Shown piece after piece: positions 38,901 through 48,800 of a stretch of 64,000 nt of DNA (positions within the stretch are counted from its first letter, which is position 1; every line of letters begins with the position of its first letter). The DNA comes from Mangrovibacterium sp041596335. GTDB lineage: Bacteria > Bacteroidota > Bacteroidia > Bacteroidales > Prolixibacteraceae. The notes beneath the pieces are model-generated. The model did no database searches. It was not told the origin of the DNA and was given only the letters and a program-made list of their open reading frames with translations. A program made the position numbers and the translations under genes. Where the stretch lies: positions 1 through 64,000 of the forward strand of contig NZ_JBFHIT010000028.1 of assembly GCF_041596335.1 (NCBI RefSeq), in the 5' to 3' direction.

Positions 38901-40108
38901 CGATATCCAAAAAAATTAGCAACACAAACAAGTCCTATTCAAACCAATTGAGTTTCGGTGAAATACGGGTTGATGATTTCATTGAAATCGCCATCGAAGA
39001 TACCGGCACCGGAATTGACAATGAAGATTTAGTTAAGATTTTCACCCGATTTGAACAAGGAAAACAAACGAAACAAAAGGACTCAGATCGAATTACTGGT
39101 AGTGGTATTGGTTTAGCGATATGCAAAGACTATACGCTGCTGCACCATGGGAAAATTTCGGTACAGAGTGATTTAGGTAAAGGCTCTCGGTTTACAGTAC
39201 TATTACCATCGAAACAAAAAGCACAAAAGGTCCTTTTTGAAAGTCACCAAACGGTTACCAACTTAAATCTCGACGAAAATTTAGCGGTTCAAACGCCAAT
39301 CGACACCAATCAGGATAAGAAGAGCCAAATATTGGTGGTTGAAGACAATACCGACTTTAGTAAACTTATTGACAACCACTTAAAACAGTACTACCAGATC
39401 CGATGCGCATCAAACGGTAACGAAGCGCTCAAAATTCTAAAATCGCACACTATCGATTTGATTGTTTCAGACGTAATGATGCCCGAAATGGACGGATTTG
39501 AACTATGCAGTATTGTAAAAACGCAACTGGAAACAAGCCACATTCCGGTTATTTTACTAACGGCCTTGTCATCTTCCGAAAATTTAATTGCCGGGTTGGA
39601 TAAAGGAGCCGATGCGTACTTAACAAAACCATTCAATGAAACCATTCTGGTAAAACAGATAGAGAATGTACTGAAACAACGCAGACTGTTGAAGGACAAT
39701 TTTAGCAAACAATTTATTTCTCAGAAAACAGTTGAGGTAAGTAGTATTGATAACTTTTTCCTTAATCGGGTTCGTTCAGCTGTTGAAAAAAATATTTCTG
39801 CCGAAGATTTCAACATGGACTCGTTGGCTGAAGAGCTAGTGATTAGCCGAAGCAATCTGCATCGAAAGATCAAAGCACTTTCCGGTGTCACGACCTCTGA
39901 GTTTGTAAACCTGGTACGAATTAAAAAAGCGGTTGAATTGGTTACCGCGAATAATTATCGCTTTAACGAAGTGGCCTATCAGGTTGGATTTAGCAGCCAA
40001 TCATACTTTAACCGCTGTTTTAAGAAAGTATATAACATGACCCCAAAAGAGTATTTTGAAAAGGAAGAAACCGCCCACAAACAATCGTTGAAACAAACTA
40101 AATCGTAA
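35984..40108 (+). CDS. Hybrid two-component system (HTCS) sensor-regulator
   Basis: Single-polypeptide sensor and transcription factor typical of Bacteroides PULs, 1374 residues from the ATG at 35984. Approximate order counted from the TTG 9 codons upstream: signal peptide 10-32; two-component-regulator propeller repeats 40-690 (many IWMGT, LWLAT, IWIGS and LWFGTW blade motifs); Y_Y_Y domain 700-785; membrane helix near 790-812. Then come the histidine kinase with phospho-acceptor His near 849 (NISHEFRTPLT), ATPase (about 950-1065), a receiver domain with the phospho-acceptor Asp near 1171 (VSDVMMPEMDG) and an AraC-type HTH (about 1270-1370). The periplasmic domain should bind an oligosaccharide directly. 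It is the only sensor beside PUL B and D, and phased repeats in front of both operons are its likely targets. Confidence 0.96.
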   Translation: MKKLLLIPTLFLIFIFTNNEGVAQINDIRFRQVSPPGGFTLKEILCIAQDDLGYIWMGTSQGLIKYDSNTTKWFVSSLNDSTSLPSDLINNIFCDSNNQLWLATDDGLCIFNREQQTFKKIEYTYEDGTKSKNRVLAILKTEDDNLLIIDESYFGILDLNTHQFTRAAGDEIINPSKLYKDNSNRIWIGSQSGNVFRYSPSENEITKVLSTNAKVNSIYSENNRIYIGTEGSGAKLYNTNGEFTKQISLGNTKTTPFLDDVRVIKKDTYGRIWYGTQNGLYMDDGSKIVNFKPDDYPGLPHTSTFEIFEDKNGGLWFGTWSGGVALVHHSDNNFITLRHSLFRNSISDSKVTAFLQTNENELLIGTEVGGLNSLDLNTGKFDIVPLSQTKKIANIKSLAKDNRGGIWVGTFRQGLFYQPKGSSEFKQFSKGPNDGNHISSSSVFSLCAVDSGVWIGTFLGGIDFYHYNSKTIQKCFQNNSSNINFSNHVINSILSDSKSNLWLGTVSGILFKIHIPSGSISQYAPNELLFRNGSNYYLYQLVNHSIYHLWEHSSGNIWCGTNNEGISIFNPESNSFSSFDLNGLVTNENVYGILEDQKKTLWITTNVGLISYDQETNSTRQFVYSDGIQSDLFCPNAIYQDSRKNLYFGGPNGLTKINPVTLKINSRKPKTIIDELTTTNNKSIYPVYSNNLEISPIELDPEETTFRISFSADNYLLPEKNKYKYRLINYYDEWIDNQNDGTVLFTNLDAGDYIFEVIACNNDGIWSDTPTRLHLKIKNYWYQSASAYLIYFILLSGLLYFVGRFYFERIKLKRAVLLEKNQRENEEQVHEMKLKFFTNISHEFRTPLTLISWPLQRILSADNITGEQREELEVANRNSNRLLQLINQIIDLRKLETEKSKLNISKIDIIHFTKELQKGFSLETKSRGIDFQFESSYSALEIEADVEKLDTILYNLLSNAYKYVSEKGQIKVTISKKISNTNKSYSNQLSFGEIRVDDFIEIAIEDTGTGIDNEDLVKIFTRFEQGKQTKQKDSDRITGSGIGLAICKDYTLLHHGKISVQSDLGKGSRFTVLLPSKQKAQKVLFESHQTVTNLNLDENLAVQTPIDTNQDKKSQILVVEDNTDFSKLIDNHLKQYYQIRCASNGNEALKILKSHTIDLIVSDVMMPEMDGFELCSIVKTQLETSHIPVILLTALSSSENLIAGLDKGADAYLTKPFNETILVKQIENVLKQRRLLKDNFSKQFISQKTVEVSSIDNFFLNRVRSAVEKNISAEDFNMDSLAEELVISRSNLHRKIKALSGVTTSEFVNLVRIKKAVELVTANNYRFNEVAYQVGFSSQSYFNRCFKKVYNMTPKEYFEKEETAHKQSLKQTKS

Positions 40109-40262
40109 AAACTTGATCAACCATGAAAATGCGGTTCGAATAATCTGAACCATTCTTCAACCTGTTTAATGCGAGTGAATGGGCGATCAAACACACAGAT
40201 AAAACAGCGGCGAACTACAGGGCATTGATATCGTCCCTGAAAAAACAGTTCTGAAAATGTAA

Positions 40263-40313
40263 AAGACAAGATGTGTAGCCCGGGACAATCTCCCGGACGT
40301 TACATCTTGTCTT
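40263..40313. terminator. Bidirectional nested-hairpin terminator
   Basis: Outer arms AAGACAAGATGT (40263-40274) and ACATCTTGTCTT (40302-40313) pair perfectly; inside them CCGGGA and TCCCGG form a second stem. A T-run follows on the plus strand and an A-run precedes it, giving T on the minus strand. It lies between the convergent HTCS and GH2 genes and can serve both. Confidence 0.85.
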
Positions 40314-40321
40314 CTTTTTAC

Positions 40322-43012
40322 TTACAATTTTTTATAAATCTCAATGCCATTCAATACTGGCTCACCAATAATCTTCTTGAAGTTTATGAGTAAAGGTTGC
40401 CCTTCGCCGACACTTACTTCTGATTTAATTTTCACTGCCCGGTATTCGCCGTACTGACCCAGCAAATCAATTTTATCGATCACTGTTTTGTCGTTCATTA
40501 ACACCGAAAACGTGCGATTAGTAATCCTGGCCACCTCTTCGGATTCGTCAGTTAAATCGTACGGCAAATGTTTGGCTTTTGTACCTTCCAACTCAGCAAA
40601 GTGCAGTTTTACTTCGTATACCCCGGCAGGTACATCAAAACGGTACTGCTCAATACCAACCAATTGTGTTTGATAAAGCGGATCGTTTTTAGTTCCTAAA
40701 ATGGTTTGTTTTGCTCCGTATGGTTGCTGTACGTTTTTTTCGGGTCTCACATACGGTTGCCCCCCAATATGTCCCCAGCTACCCTGGGTATAGGCTTTAT
40801 CGAACATCCACGCCTGATCAATTTTATCATCGTAGAAGAAGCGTTTGTCCCCCACATTGATGGATATGCCGGTTTCTGGAAAGTCCGTTAAAGAGAGAGG
40901 AAGTACATTAATACGGATTGACGAGAAATCTTCCAGATAAGTATCATTCGTACTTTTAGCGACTAATTTATTGATCCCATTTACGAAAGGCACATCAAAA
41001 ACAACAATCACACTATCTGCTTTTTTCACACCAAGGCTCTTGCCATTCACGATCAACTCAATCTCATTCTGGTTGGTGAAAACTTGCACCGGCATGGTTG
41101 AAATACCTGAGCCGGCTTTATCTTCAACATAAGTACGCTGCCCCCATGTTTTAGTACCAATGGCCATAAACGGTTCTTTTAACAACGAAGCCTGATAGTA
41201 ATAAAACACATCTTTAGGAGCCCGGTCTAAACCAACCAATCCTTTGTTATTGATGCTTTGCACCGCATCGACACGCCCTTCTGAATTAAAGTCGGCATAA
41301 TTCCAAACATTGGCTCCGGCGATATACGGAGTTTCCATGAAAAACTTCACATAGTGATTGTGGTACATTACAGCATACTCCTGAGAAAAATCGAAACGAG
41401 TAGGCTCCAGCGTATGAAGACGAGGATCAACTCCTGCGCCATACTCCGTAATAATCATCGGCTTTTTTACTGCCGCGTGAAACGACTCCAGTTTCGGCTG
41501 AAGGTTGTCATATCCCCGGCCATACCATCCATCGTAGATGTTCCATCCTACAATCATTGGCACTTCCGTTAATCCGGCTTGCTGATAGCGTTCCAAGCTG
41601 CCATGATTAGGGATCATAGTGTATCGGTAAGGATCTTCAGCACGGGTCATGTCCTCAATTTTTTGTGCAAGATCCAAAACGTAGTCCGTGTAAACATTGT
41701 AACGGGCTTTATCGTCGGTAAAGCGAGGATGAAGAAGCACTTCATTCATATACGCCCAAATAATCAGACTCGGATGATTGAAGTTCTGACGAATCATCTC
41801 AAGCTGAGCGCTCAAGCAATTCTTTGTAAATTCTTCTGATTCGGTTACGGTATCAACAATCGGAGTTTCAACGGTAGTAATAATGCCTAAACGGTCGCAC
41901 ATTTCCAGTATCGCCGGATCCTGAGGATAGTGTGCAATTCTCAAAAAGTTACTTCCCATCGCTTTCATGCGCAAAATATCCTCTACATGAATATGGTCAG
42001 GAACGGCATTGCTAATATCCTTAAAATCCTGATGACGGTTGGTTCCGATCAGCTTTAAGTGCTTACCATTCAGAAAGAAACCATTTTCGACATCAAATTT
42101 GAACCAGCGGAAACCTAACGAATTGATCGACTCATCAATTCGTTGATTTGTCTTGGCATCATAGATTTGGCAAACCACTTTGTATAGCTTCGGAGAATCC
42201 GGCGACCACAACTCAGGATTCGCTACCGGAGTCAGTTCTACCTGAAATTCATTCGCACCAACCTCCAACACTAACGAACTCGTTTTTTCCTGCACTAATT
42301 CTTGACTCGGACCGTAAACTTTTGTTAGCAGTTTTACTTTTTTGGTCGAAGCTTCATCGTTTTTAATTCTTACTTTCAGGTTTACATCTCCACTTTCTTC
42401 CGATACATTTGGTGTTGTAACAAATACCCCATTGGCCGCATAATCTTCTATATTGAAATGAATTTTTTCGGTTACTACAAGGTTTACATCGCGATACATC
42501 CCACCGAAAAAAGTGAAATCGGCATGTAAACTCGGCCAATCGGCATTGTAGGAATTGTCGGCTTTTACCACCACATTAAAGGTTGTAAATTCTGATGTCT
42601 GATCAAAATCAATGTGTTTGGACACAGGCACCACAAAACGGGTAAATCCGCCCACATGCTCGCGAACCAGTTGCTTGTTGATATAAACATCAGCTTTTGT
42701 TGCGACACCTTCAAAAAACAGGAACATCTGTTTGTCTTTAAAAGCAGTCGGAACTCTTACCTCTTTCGTATACCAACCTGCACCACGATAAAAGCCTTCG
42801 TTTTCGTCGGTCACATCCTCAACATTCCAGGTATGTGGAATATCGACCAACTCAGCTATATCCTGTTGGTCTAAAAACTGGCTGACATTAGTAATACTGC
42901 TGTCTTTGATAAAATGCCATGATTCGTTAATAGTATACTTTAGCTGTTCGCTTCCCCTACTCTGGAATACTGTAAATAACACGATCGCAATGATCAACAA
43001 ACTCTTTTGCAT
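40322..43012 (-). CDS. Glycoside hydrolase family 2 with C-terminal malectin-like domain
   Basis: Exported 896-residue GH2. Signal peptide 1-20; jelly-roll (25-185), Ig-like (186-305) and TIM barrel (306-600) with acid/base N423-E424 (WAYMNEV) and nucleophile E523 (ITEYGAG). An extra Ig-like module (about 640-720) follows, then a malectin-like carbohydrate-binding domain (about 740-896) with YRFDVPAGVYEVKLHFAE and ending LNGIEIYKKL. The extra domain is absent from the GH2 at 1662-3716. It is the last gene of the PUL D operon, 39 bp after GH78 and convergent with the HTCS gene. Specificity is open; beta-glucuronidase and beta-galactosidase are both plausible. Confidence 0.92.
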   Translation of the reverse strand: MQKSLLIIAIVLFTVFQSRGSEQLKYTINESWHFIKDSSITNVSQFLDQQDIAELVDIPHTWNVEDVTDENEGFYRGAGWYTKEVRVPTAFKDKQMFLFFEGVATKADVYINKQLVREHVGGFTRFVVPVSKHIDFDQTSEFTTFNVVVKADNSYNADWPSLHADFTFFGGMYRDVNLVVTEKIHFNIEDYAANGVFVTTPNVSEESGDVNLKVRIKNDEASTKKVKLLTKVYGPSQELVQEKTSSLVLEVGANEFQVELTPVANPELWSPDSPKLYKVVCQIYDAKTNQRIDESINSLGFRWFKFDVENGFFLNGKHLKLIGTNRHQDFKDISNAVPDHIHVEDILRMKAMGSNFLRIAHYPQDPAILEMCDRLGIITTVETPIVDTVTESEEFTKNCLSAQLEMIRQNFNHPSLIIWAYMNEVLLHPRFTDDKARYNVYTDYVLDLAQKIEDMTRAEDPYRYTMIPNHGSLERYQQAGLTEVPMIVGWNIYDGWYGRGYDNLQPKLESFHAAVKKPMIITEYGAGVDPRLHTLEPTRFDFSQEYAVMYHNHYVKFFMETPYIAGANVWNYADFNSEGRVDAVQSINNKGLVGLDRAPKDVFYYYQASLLKEPFMAIGTKTWGQRTYVEDKAGSGISTMPVQVFTNQNEIELIVNGKSLGVKKADSVIVVFDVPFVNGINKLVAKSTNDTYLEDFSSIRINVLPLSLTDFPETGISINVGDKRFFYDDKIDQAWMFDKAYTQGSWGHIGGQPYVRPEKNVQQPYGAKQTILGTKNDPLYQTQLVGIEQYRFDVPAGVYEVKLHFAELEGTKAKHLPYDLTDESEEVARITNRTFSVLMNDKTVIDKIDLLGQYGEYRAVKIKSEVSVGEGQPLLINFKKIIGEPVLNGIEIYKKL

Positions 43013-43051
43013 GATAGATTCTTTTTATTGTTTTTGTTTTTCGCTTCAGTT

Positions 43052-45832
43052 TTAATTGTACTTCGACACAAATTTGTAGGTCCCCGGTTTTGCCAACAAC
43101 TCAAAGCCATTGCCACTTTTAGAGACCAATTGTAGATTCGGTTGATCAACAAAAGCGCTTCCGTTTAACAGCAGATTTTCGCTTGGATTCGCCGGGATTG
43201 TAATTTTAGCTGTTGTATTTGGTGGGACTATTGCCTCGAGTTCAAAAGTGCCGTTTTCCAACTTCCAACTTGAGCTTATTTTGCCATACGGCGAATTATA
43301 ACTTGCGCTTACAGAGCGAAGAGGACCGCCCGGCATTGGCGCAATTTCAATTTCTTTATAACCGGCTTTTACGGGTTTAATTCCGGCAATTCGTTCGTAC
43401 ATCCATTGTCCGATCGCACCGTAGGCGTAATGGTTGAACGAGTTCATGCCATCTTTATGAAAACCATCTTTAATCGTGTAACTATCCCAACGTTCCCACA
43501 TGGTAGTAGCTCCATTATTGATGGAATAAAACCACGAAGGATAGGTTTCTTTAAAAAGAATGGCGTACATCAAGTCAATTTCACCGGCCTTATCCAGCAC
43601 AAAAGGAAGTATTGGTGTTCCTAAAAAGCCTGTTTGCAAGTGTCCGTCACACGCTTCAATAACACGTTTTAAATGCGCTATTGCTTTGGGCACATTTTCT
43701 TCCGACAACAATCCAAACTCTACTGCCAGCAAGTAGGCAGTCTGCGTTTCTTTTGTAATCGTTGTGCGCCCTTCGGCATCGAAAAATTTATTTTCAAAAG
43801 CTTCTTTAATCGCTTTGTGTAACGACTGCAATTCTTTGGCCTCTTCTGTTTTGCCTAACACGAGTGCAGAGCGCATGGTTAATTCTACGGCACGTGCAAA
43901 ATAAGCAGTATTAGCCAAATCGGGCGGTGTATCTCCTCTACGTGTCATTCTATAGTTTTCCCGTGGTGTAGAATAAGGCTGCAACCAATCACAAAAAGAG
44001 GCGATTTTAGGGATGTAGTCATTATTCTCTACTCTTGACTCATAAAAACCAATCCATTTCTTCATGGTTTCGTAGTTATCTTTCAACACACTTACATCAC
44101 CCGTTCTAAAGTACATTTCCCACGGTACAATAACACAAACATCGCCCCATCCTGAAGAGACACCACCATGGAGCACATCGGGAATTACGTTTGGAATGCT
44201 TCCATCTTCACGCTGTTCTTCTCGCACATTCTGAAGGTATCCGGCCCAAAACGCGTACATATCGGCATTATATATTGAAGTTGGGGCAATTACCTGTGCA
44301 TCACCAGTCCAGCCGAGGCGTTCGTCGCGCTGCGGACAATCCGTTGGGACATCGAAAAAGTTACTCCGCAAACCCCAGCTAATATTGCTTTGTAATTGAT
44401 TCAGTTTTTCGTGAGAAGAGGTAAATGTTCCGTTCATTTCAAAATCGGAATGTTGGACTACCGCTTGTACCCAATCTTTTGTTGGTTTCGCGTCGGGGTC
44501 ATATCCACTTAATTCGATATACTGGTAGCCATGAAAGGTAAAAGTGGGCCTCCATTCGATCACGCCATCAGCAGCTGCCACGAAATAATCGGTGGATAGC
44601 GCACTACGATAGTTATCAGTATATATTGTTCCATCGGTATTTAGCATCTCAGCAAAACGTATGGTCAAGGTATCTCCTTTTTTCATGGGCACTTTTACCA
44701 ATGGAACGCCCACATTATTTTGCTTAAAATTAAATATCGGCTTGCCTTCCACAGGTTCAGTAAGCTCCTGTACCGAAAGCACTTGCTGATCAGTTACCCC
44801 CTGATAGCGTTTTGGAAGTAATAAAACGGTATCGGCAATGGCTTGTTCTGAAACTAAAAACCAGGTTGAGTCATCATAGCCATTTTTGTTCCAATCACCC
44901 AATTCATAATTCGCATCGTAGGTTTCGCCATCGTAAATTTTCGCAACACGAATAGGTCCTTGATTGGTTACTTTCCAACTAGTATCTGAAACAATGATTT
45001 GCGTACCATCGGCATTTTGAATTTCCAACTGGTATAATAGAGCTGGGGTATGTTCAATCGTTTTGGGGGTACTACGCAAATTGATTCGTCCGGATCGCCA
45101 ACCTTCGGCAACAACAGCAGCAAGGGTATTCTCGCCTTCCTGCAATAGTTCAGTCACATCGTAGGTAAGCGTACTAATGCTTTGATTTGGAGTCCAGCCC
45201 GGAGACATTACATCGGTGCCTACTTTTTTGCCGTTGATATACGCTTCGTACACCCCTTTGGCTGTGATATACAGGCGGGCACGTTGCACCTCCGATTTCA
45301 CGTTCACTTCTTTGCGCATGTACTGCGGACGAAACAGCACTGAACCGCGCTCGTCAATTTCGGTTAGCTGCTCAGTTGGCATACTGATCCATTTCCCTTG
45401 CCAATCGGAGTTATTCAAAAGCCCGAGTTCGAAATGAGCCGTTTCGCTCCATTGAGATTCCTCTCCATTGTTATCCCAAAACTTTACCTGCCAGTATCCT
45501 TTTTGTTTCGATAACAATTTTTCGCCACCATACTTTACAAACAGAGTTTGGTCTGTTTCTACTCTCCCACTTTCCCATAAATCGGCCTTATTAGGAAGTA
45601 GTTCCGGCGAACTTGCGACCACAATTGAATAGGCACTTTGCGCCTGAACATCTGCAGGAAGTTTCCATGAGAAGGTCGGACTGCTATCGTAAAATCCTAT
45701 TGGATTTGTTAAGCCTTCGCTTATCGTTAACTCGCCAGGAACGAAAGACCCATTATTCATCTTACACGAAACAATGAATAAAAGCACTAGTGCCCATATG
45801 AAATTACTTTTCCCGATTGCTTTTTTTGTCAT
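43052..45832 (-). CDS. GH78 alpha-L-rhamnosidase, lipoprotein
   Basis: Lipidated (IVSC, C23) alpha-L-rhamnosidase of 926 residues. Ig-like N domain (about 35-138), GH78 N-terminal jelly-roll (145-330), second beta domain (335-465), (alpha/alpha)6 barrel (470-835) and C-terminal beta domain. It carries the canonical signature DCPQRDERLGWTGDA with D498, general acid E504, W508 and D511. Located 37 bp downstream of the T9SS-exported lyase and 39 bp upstream of GH2, in one operon. Membrane anchoring contrasts with the soluble GH78 at 21574-24411, so the two may work on different faces of the envelope or at different steps of oligosaccharide trimming. Confidence 0.94.
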   Translation of the reverse strand: MTKKAIGKSNFIWALVLLFIVSCKMNNGSFVPGELTISEGLTNPIGFYDSSPTFSWKLPADVQAQSAYSIVVASSPELLPNKADLWESGRVETDQTLFVKYGGEKLLSKQKGYWQVKFWDNNGEESQWSETAHFELGLLNNSDWQGKWISMPTEQLTEIDERGSVLFRPQYMRKEVNVKSEVQRARLYITAKGVYEAYINGKKVGTDVMSPGWTPNQSISTLTYDVTELLQEGENTLAAVVAEGWRSGRINLRSTPKTIEHTPALLYQLEIQNADGTQIIVSDTSWKVTNQGPIRVAKIYDGETYDANYELGDWNKNGYDDSTWFLVSEQAIADTVLLLPKRYQGVTDQQVLSVQELTEPVEGKPIFNFKQNNVGVPLVKVPMKKGDTLTIRFAEMLNTDGTIYTDNYRSALSTDYFVAAADGVIEWRPTFTFHGYQYIELSGYDPDAKPTKDWVQAVVQHSDFEMNGTFTSSHEKLNQLQSNISWGLRSNFFDVPTDCPQRDERLGWTGDAQVIAPTSIYNADMYAFWAGYLQNVREEQREDGSIPNVIPDVLHGGVSSGWGDVCVIVPWEMYFRTGDVSVLKDNYETMKKWIGFYESRVENNDYIPKIASFCDWLQPYSTPRENYRMTRRGDTPPDLANTAYFARAVELTMRSALVLGKTEEAKELQSLHKAIKEAFENKFFDAEGRTTITKETQTAYLLAVEFGLLSEENVPKAIAHLKRVIEACDGHLQTGFLGTPILPFVLDKAGEIDLMYAILFKETYPSWFYSINNGATTMWERWDSYTIKDGFHKDGMNSFNHYAYGAIGQWMYERIAGIKPVKAGYKEIEIAPMPGGPLRSVSASYNSPYGKISSSWKLENGTFELEAIVPPNTTAKITIPANPSENLLLNGSAFVDQPNLQLVSKSGNGFELLAKPGTYKFVSKYN

Positions 45833-45869
45833 TACTATTTTTCCTTTATTAATATTTTGTACAAAAACA

Positions 45870-48800
45870 CTACTTCACCAATTTTATAACCTGGTTATTT
45901 ACATGCAGTAAATAAATTCCCTTTGGGTAGTTCGCCAGATCAAACTCATTACCAATACCTTCTTTTATCTTCAGTCCGTTCAGGTTGTAGATCTTGAAGT
46001 TTGAAAAACCTGATATGTTGTATTTTCCGGATTGTGAAGGATTCGGATACACATAGGTTTCCTCACCAGACTTCAGATCATTGACAGACGTTGTGAAAGG
46101 AAATTCATAAGCATAGTTCAATGTATATTCACTTAAAGCCTTACCATCGCTATCAGCATTTAGCACGGTGCCATCGAACGTAAGCTGCTGCCCTTTACCA
46201 ATGTATAGTGAAACGTTGGTTTGGTCGCCTTTGACTTCTATACGCACAATTGCAAACCGCCCTGCGAATGAAATACTCAAAGAACTAAGATTGATCGTCT
46301 CATCCTCCGTATCATTTGCAATGATACAATCCGTTATTTGGGCACCGTTCACTTCGGAAACAACCTTGGCCCCTACAACCTTTTCATTCTGAATGATATT
46401 GGAAATTGATTGAATTGTACTTGACGAACTGGCAGCAGGCTCATAAACGGCAACAAAAGGTTTGTCCCATGCCGCACCGGCCTGACGAACAGTTATTACC
46501 GGCGTTTTCTTTTGGTCGTAGCCATTCAGAGCTCCTTTTGTATAAGGCGCCAGTGCGGTTGCATATTCACGCTTAACGCCCGATGGCATTAAAGCATGCA
46601 TATATTTATTTCCGGTATTTAAAATAAACGTTGCCTTAACTGCCTGATCTGTTTCAGTCGATGAGTTTACACTCTCGAAAAATGTCCATCCGGTTACCGA
46701 CTCCGTTAAATCGGTGGAATATTTGTCAGAAGTACTTAACGGAACATCTGTATTATCGGCAAATTTTAATTCTACCGCATCGGCGATATTATGGTAGATA
46801 TAGTCGTGATAACTGTTGGTTGTTTTTCCCTTCGATCTGACCATATCAAAATAGTATCCGGTTGTCTCACTCGTACGCACAATGCTATTGGTGCGCTGTT
46901 GCAAACAATCGTTAAACGAGTCGTCGAGATATTGGGTTGAAAAAGAGAAATTCGTTGAAACCGGAGTCTCTTCTGCTTTCGGTTCGTAAGCTAACAAACT
47001 CACATTCGCCACCTTGGACAACCAATTTGTTCCTCCCCTTTTTCCTGAGCCATTAGCGATAACCGTATTGTGTGCCGCATGACGCACTCTGTAATTTTCG
47101 TGCTCGTCGGTACCATAAGTACCACTTCCACTTTCGGCACCGAACACTTGTCCCTTGCCATACAGTTCTAAATCAATACCGGTTGAATGGGTGTGCACAT
47201 AAGCAGCTCCCCCGGAATAATACATCATTCCATCTTGCACAACATCCGAGGTGTTGTAATTCCGCTGAACAACAATTCCGGCGTGTTTCAGAATGTAGCT
47301 AGATTCAATCTGAGGAGCGACAGCAACCTCTGAATCATCAATATTTTCGCCCCACAAAAGCTGTAGTGGACTATGAAACTGAAGTCGATCCGTTTCGATT
47401 AAAGGTGTGTAGCCACCGCTTTTATCGTAGTAGTATTTTAGGTTTTGTTTTGCTAATTGCGTATAAGCAGGTAAGTTTTTTCTGGATGCGATTTTTAAAA
47501 TCCAGCGGTAACCATCATTCATTTCACTTTCAGTCCCTGTATCACCAAAACGCATAAGTTCATCCGATGGATAAAACCAGTTTGCATAACCAATAAATCC
47601 GTCAAGAATGCTCAGGTTATTATCGATTACGTTCAAATCCGGATTGTAGCGATCAATCACATTCATCGACTGAATCACTAATTCATGCGAGGTTTTGGCA
47701 TAACCAAACGTTTCGGGCCACACACCATTTTCGGTAAAGTTACTCAGCGTCCAGGCATAAGCATCAAAACGTTCGGTTGTGTTATTATAGAATCGATCAA
47801 AATATTGGTCTCGTCTGGTATCATCAGCAATCATTAAAAGATTATACAATGCGCCATTTCCGGCTAAAACAGAATGATTACTATTGGGAGCTTTTATACT
47901 CATAAACACAATATCGGCTAAATTGGCAACCGTAGTTTGCGCTGTCGCATCATTAAACTGCATTCTTGTTTTATCCGAAAGATCATAAATCGTATTGCCC
48001 GAATTATTTACATAGTCATACAAGAAATCATATGCTAAGGCGATTCTCGGAAATAGTGCTCTCGACTCCAGCCAACCATCGTCAAACATCAATCCATCAG
48101 TGCCTTCCTGATATTTTTGCACAGGCTGAACAGCTAGGTATTTCATGTAGTGGCTCAAGATATCGGCAGCATACTGCGCATAGCTGTCATCCAGAGTCAA
48201 ATAATACAAAATGGCTGCTTCTGTCATTGATGAAAGAATATCTGTATGTGCTGTCCGATCAGCATACAGCCCCGGGATCGCAGGTATTGTATTCAAAATA
48301 GCCTCCGGATCTGAGACATGAGCATTCTTTTTGGCATCAACACGAGACTTCAGCTGAGTATAAAGCCCGCTGGCCCAGCTGTATTGATGGATATTGTCAA
48401 CAATCTTTTGTCGCTCCGGAAAAGAAGCCCAAATGAACGGGTGGGTCAAATTCAGATATTCTGACGGTGTAGTTGGTAAACTTATCGTAGGTGGAGTAAC
48501 TTCGACTGTTGACATATCGGTAAATTCGATGTTATCGAAATCAAAGACACCTGTTCCGGAGGCTGAGGTCGCTTGAATTTTAAACCCACTAATCTCTCCT
48601 TTCGCATCGGTATTCTTTAGTGAAAAATCGTCAATCCCTTTAGTTGTTCCAACCCAAACATCCATTTTACCATTGGCTACATTTTCAAAACTCCCATCGG
48701 GAGCGGTATAGTTTTTATCACTGCCCGAATTATTTACGATGAAAGTAATTGTTTGCTTCCCCGTAAAAATTCCGGAACTTGGCGCCCCTCCTATATTATC

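Noticed and set aside
40141..40254. A 36-residue frame after the HTCS gene (SEPFFNLFNASEW, ending SSLKKQF) that reads like a protein C-terminus
   Set aside because: It has no start codon, begins at a stop and has no recognisable family. It may be a gene remnant, but the evidence is too thin for a feature.
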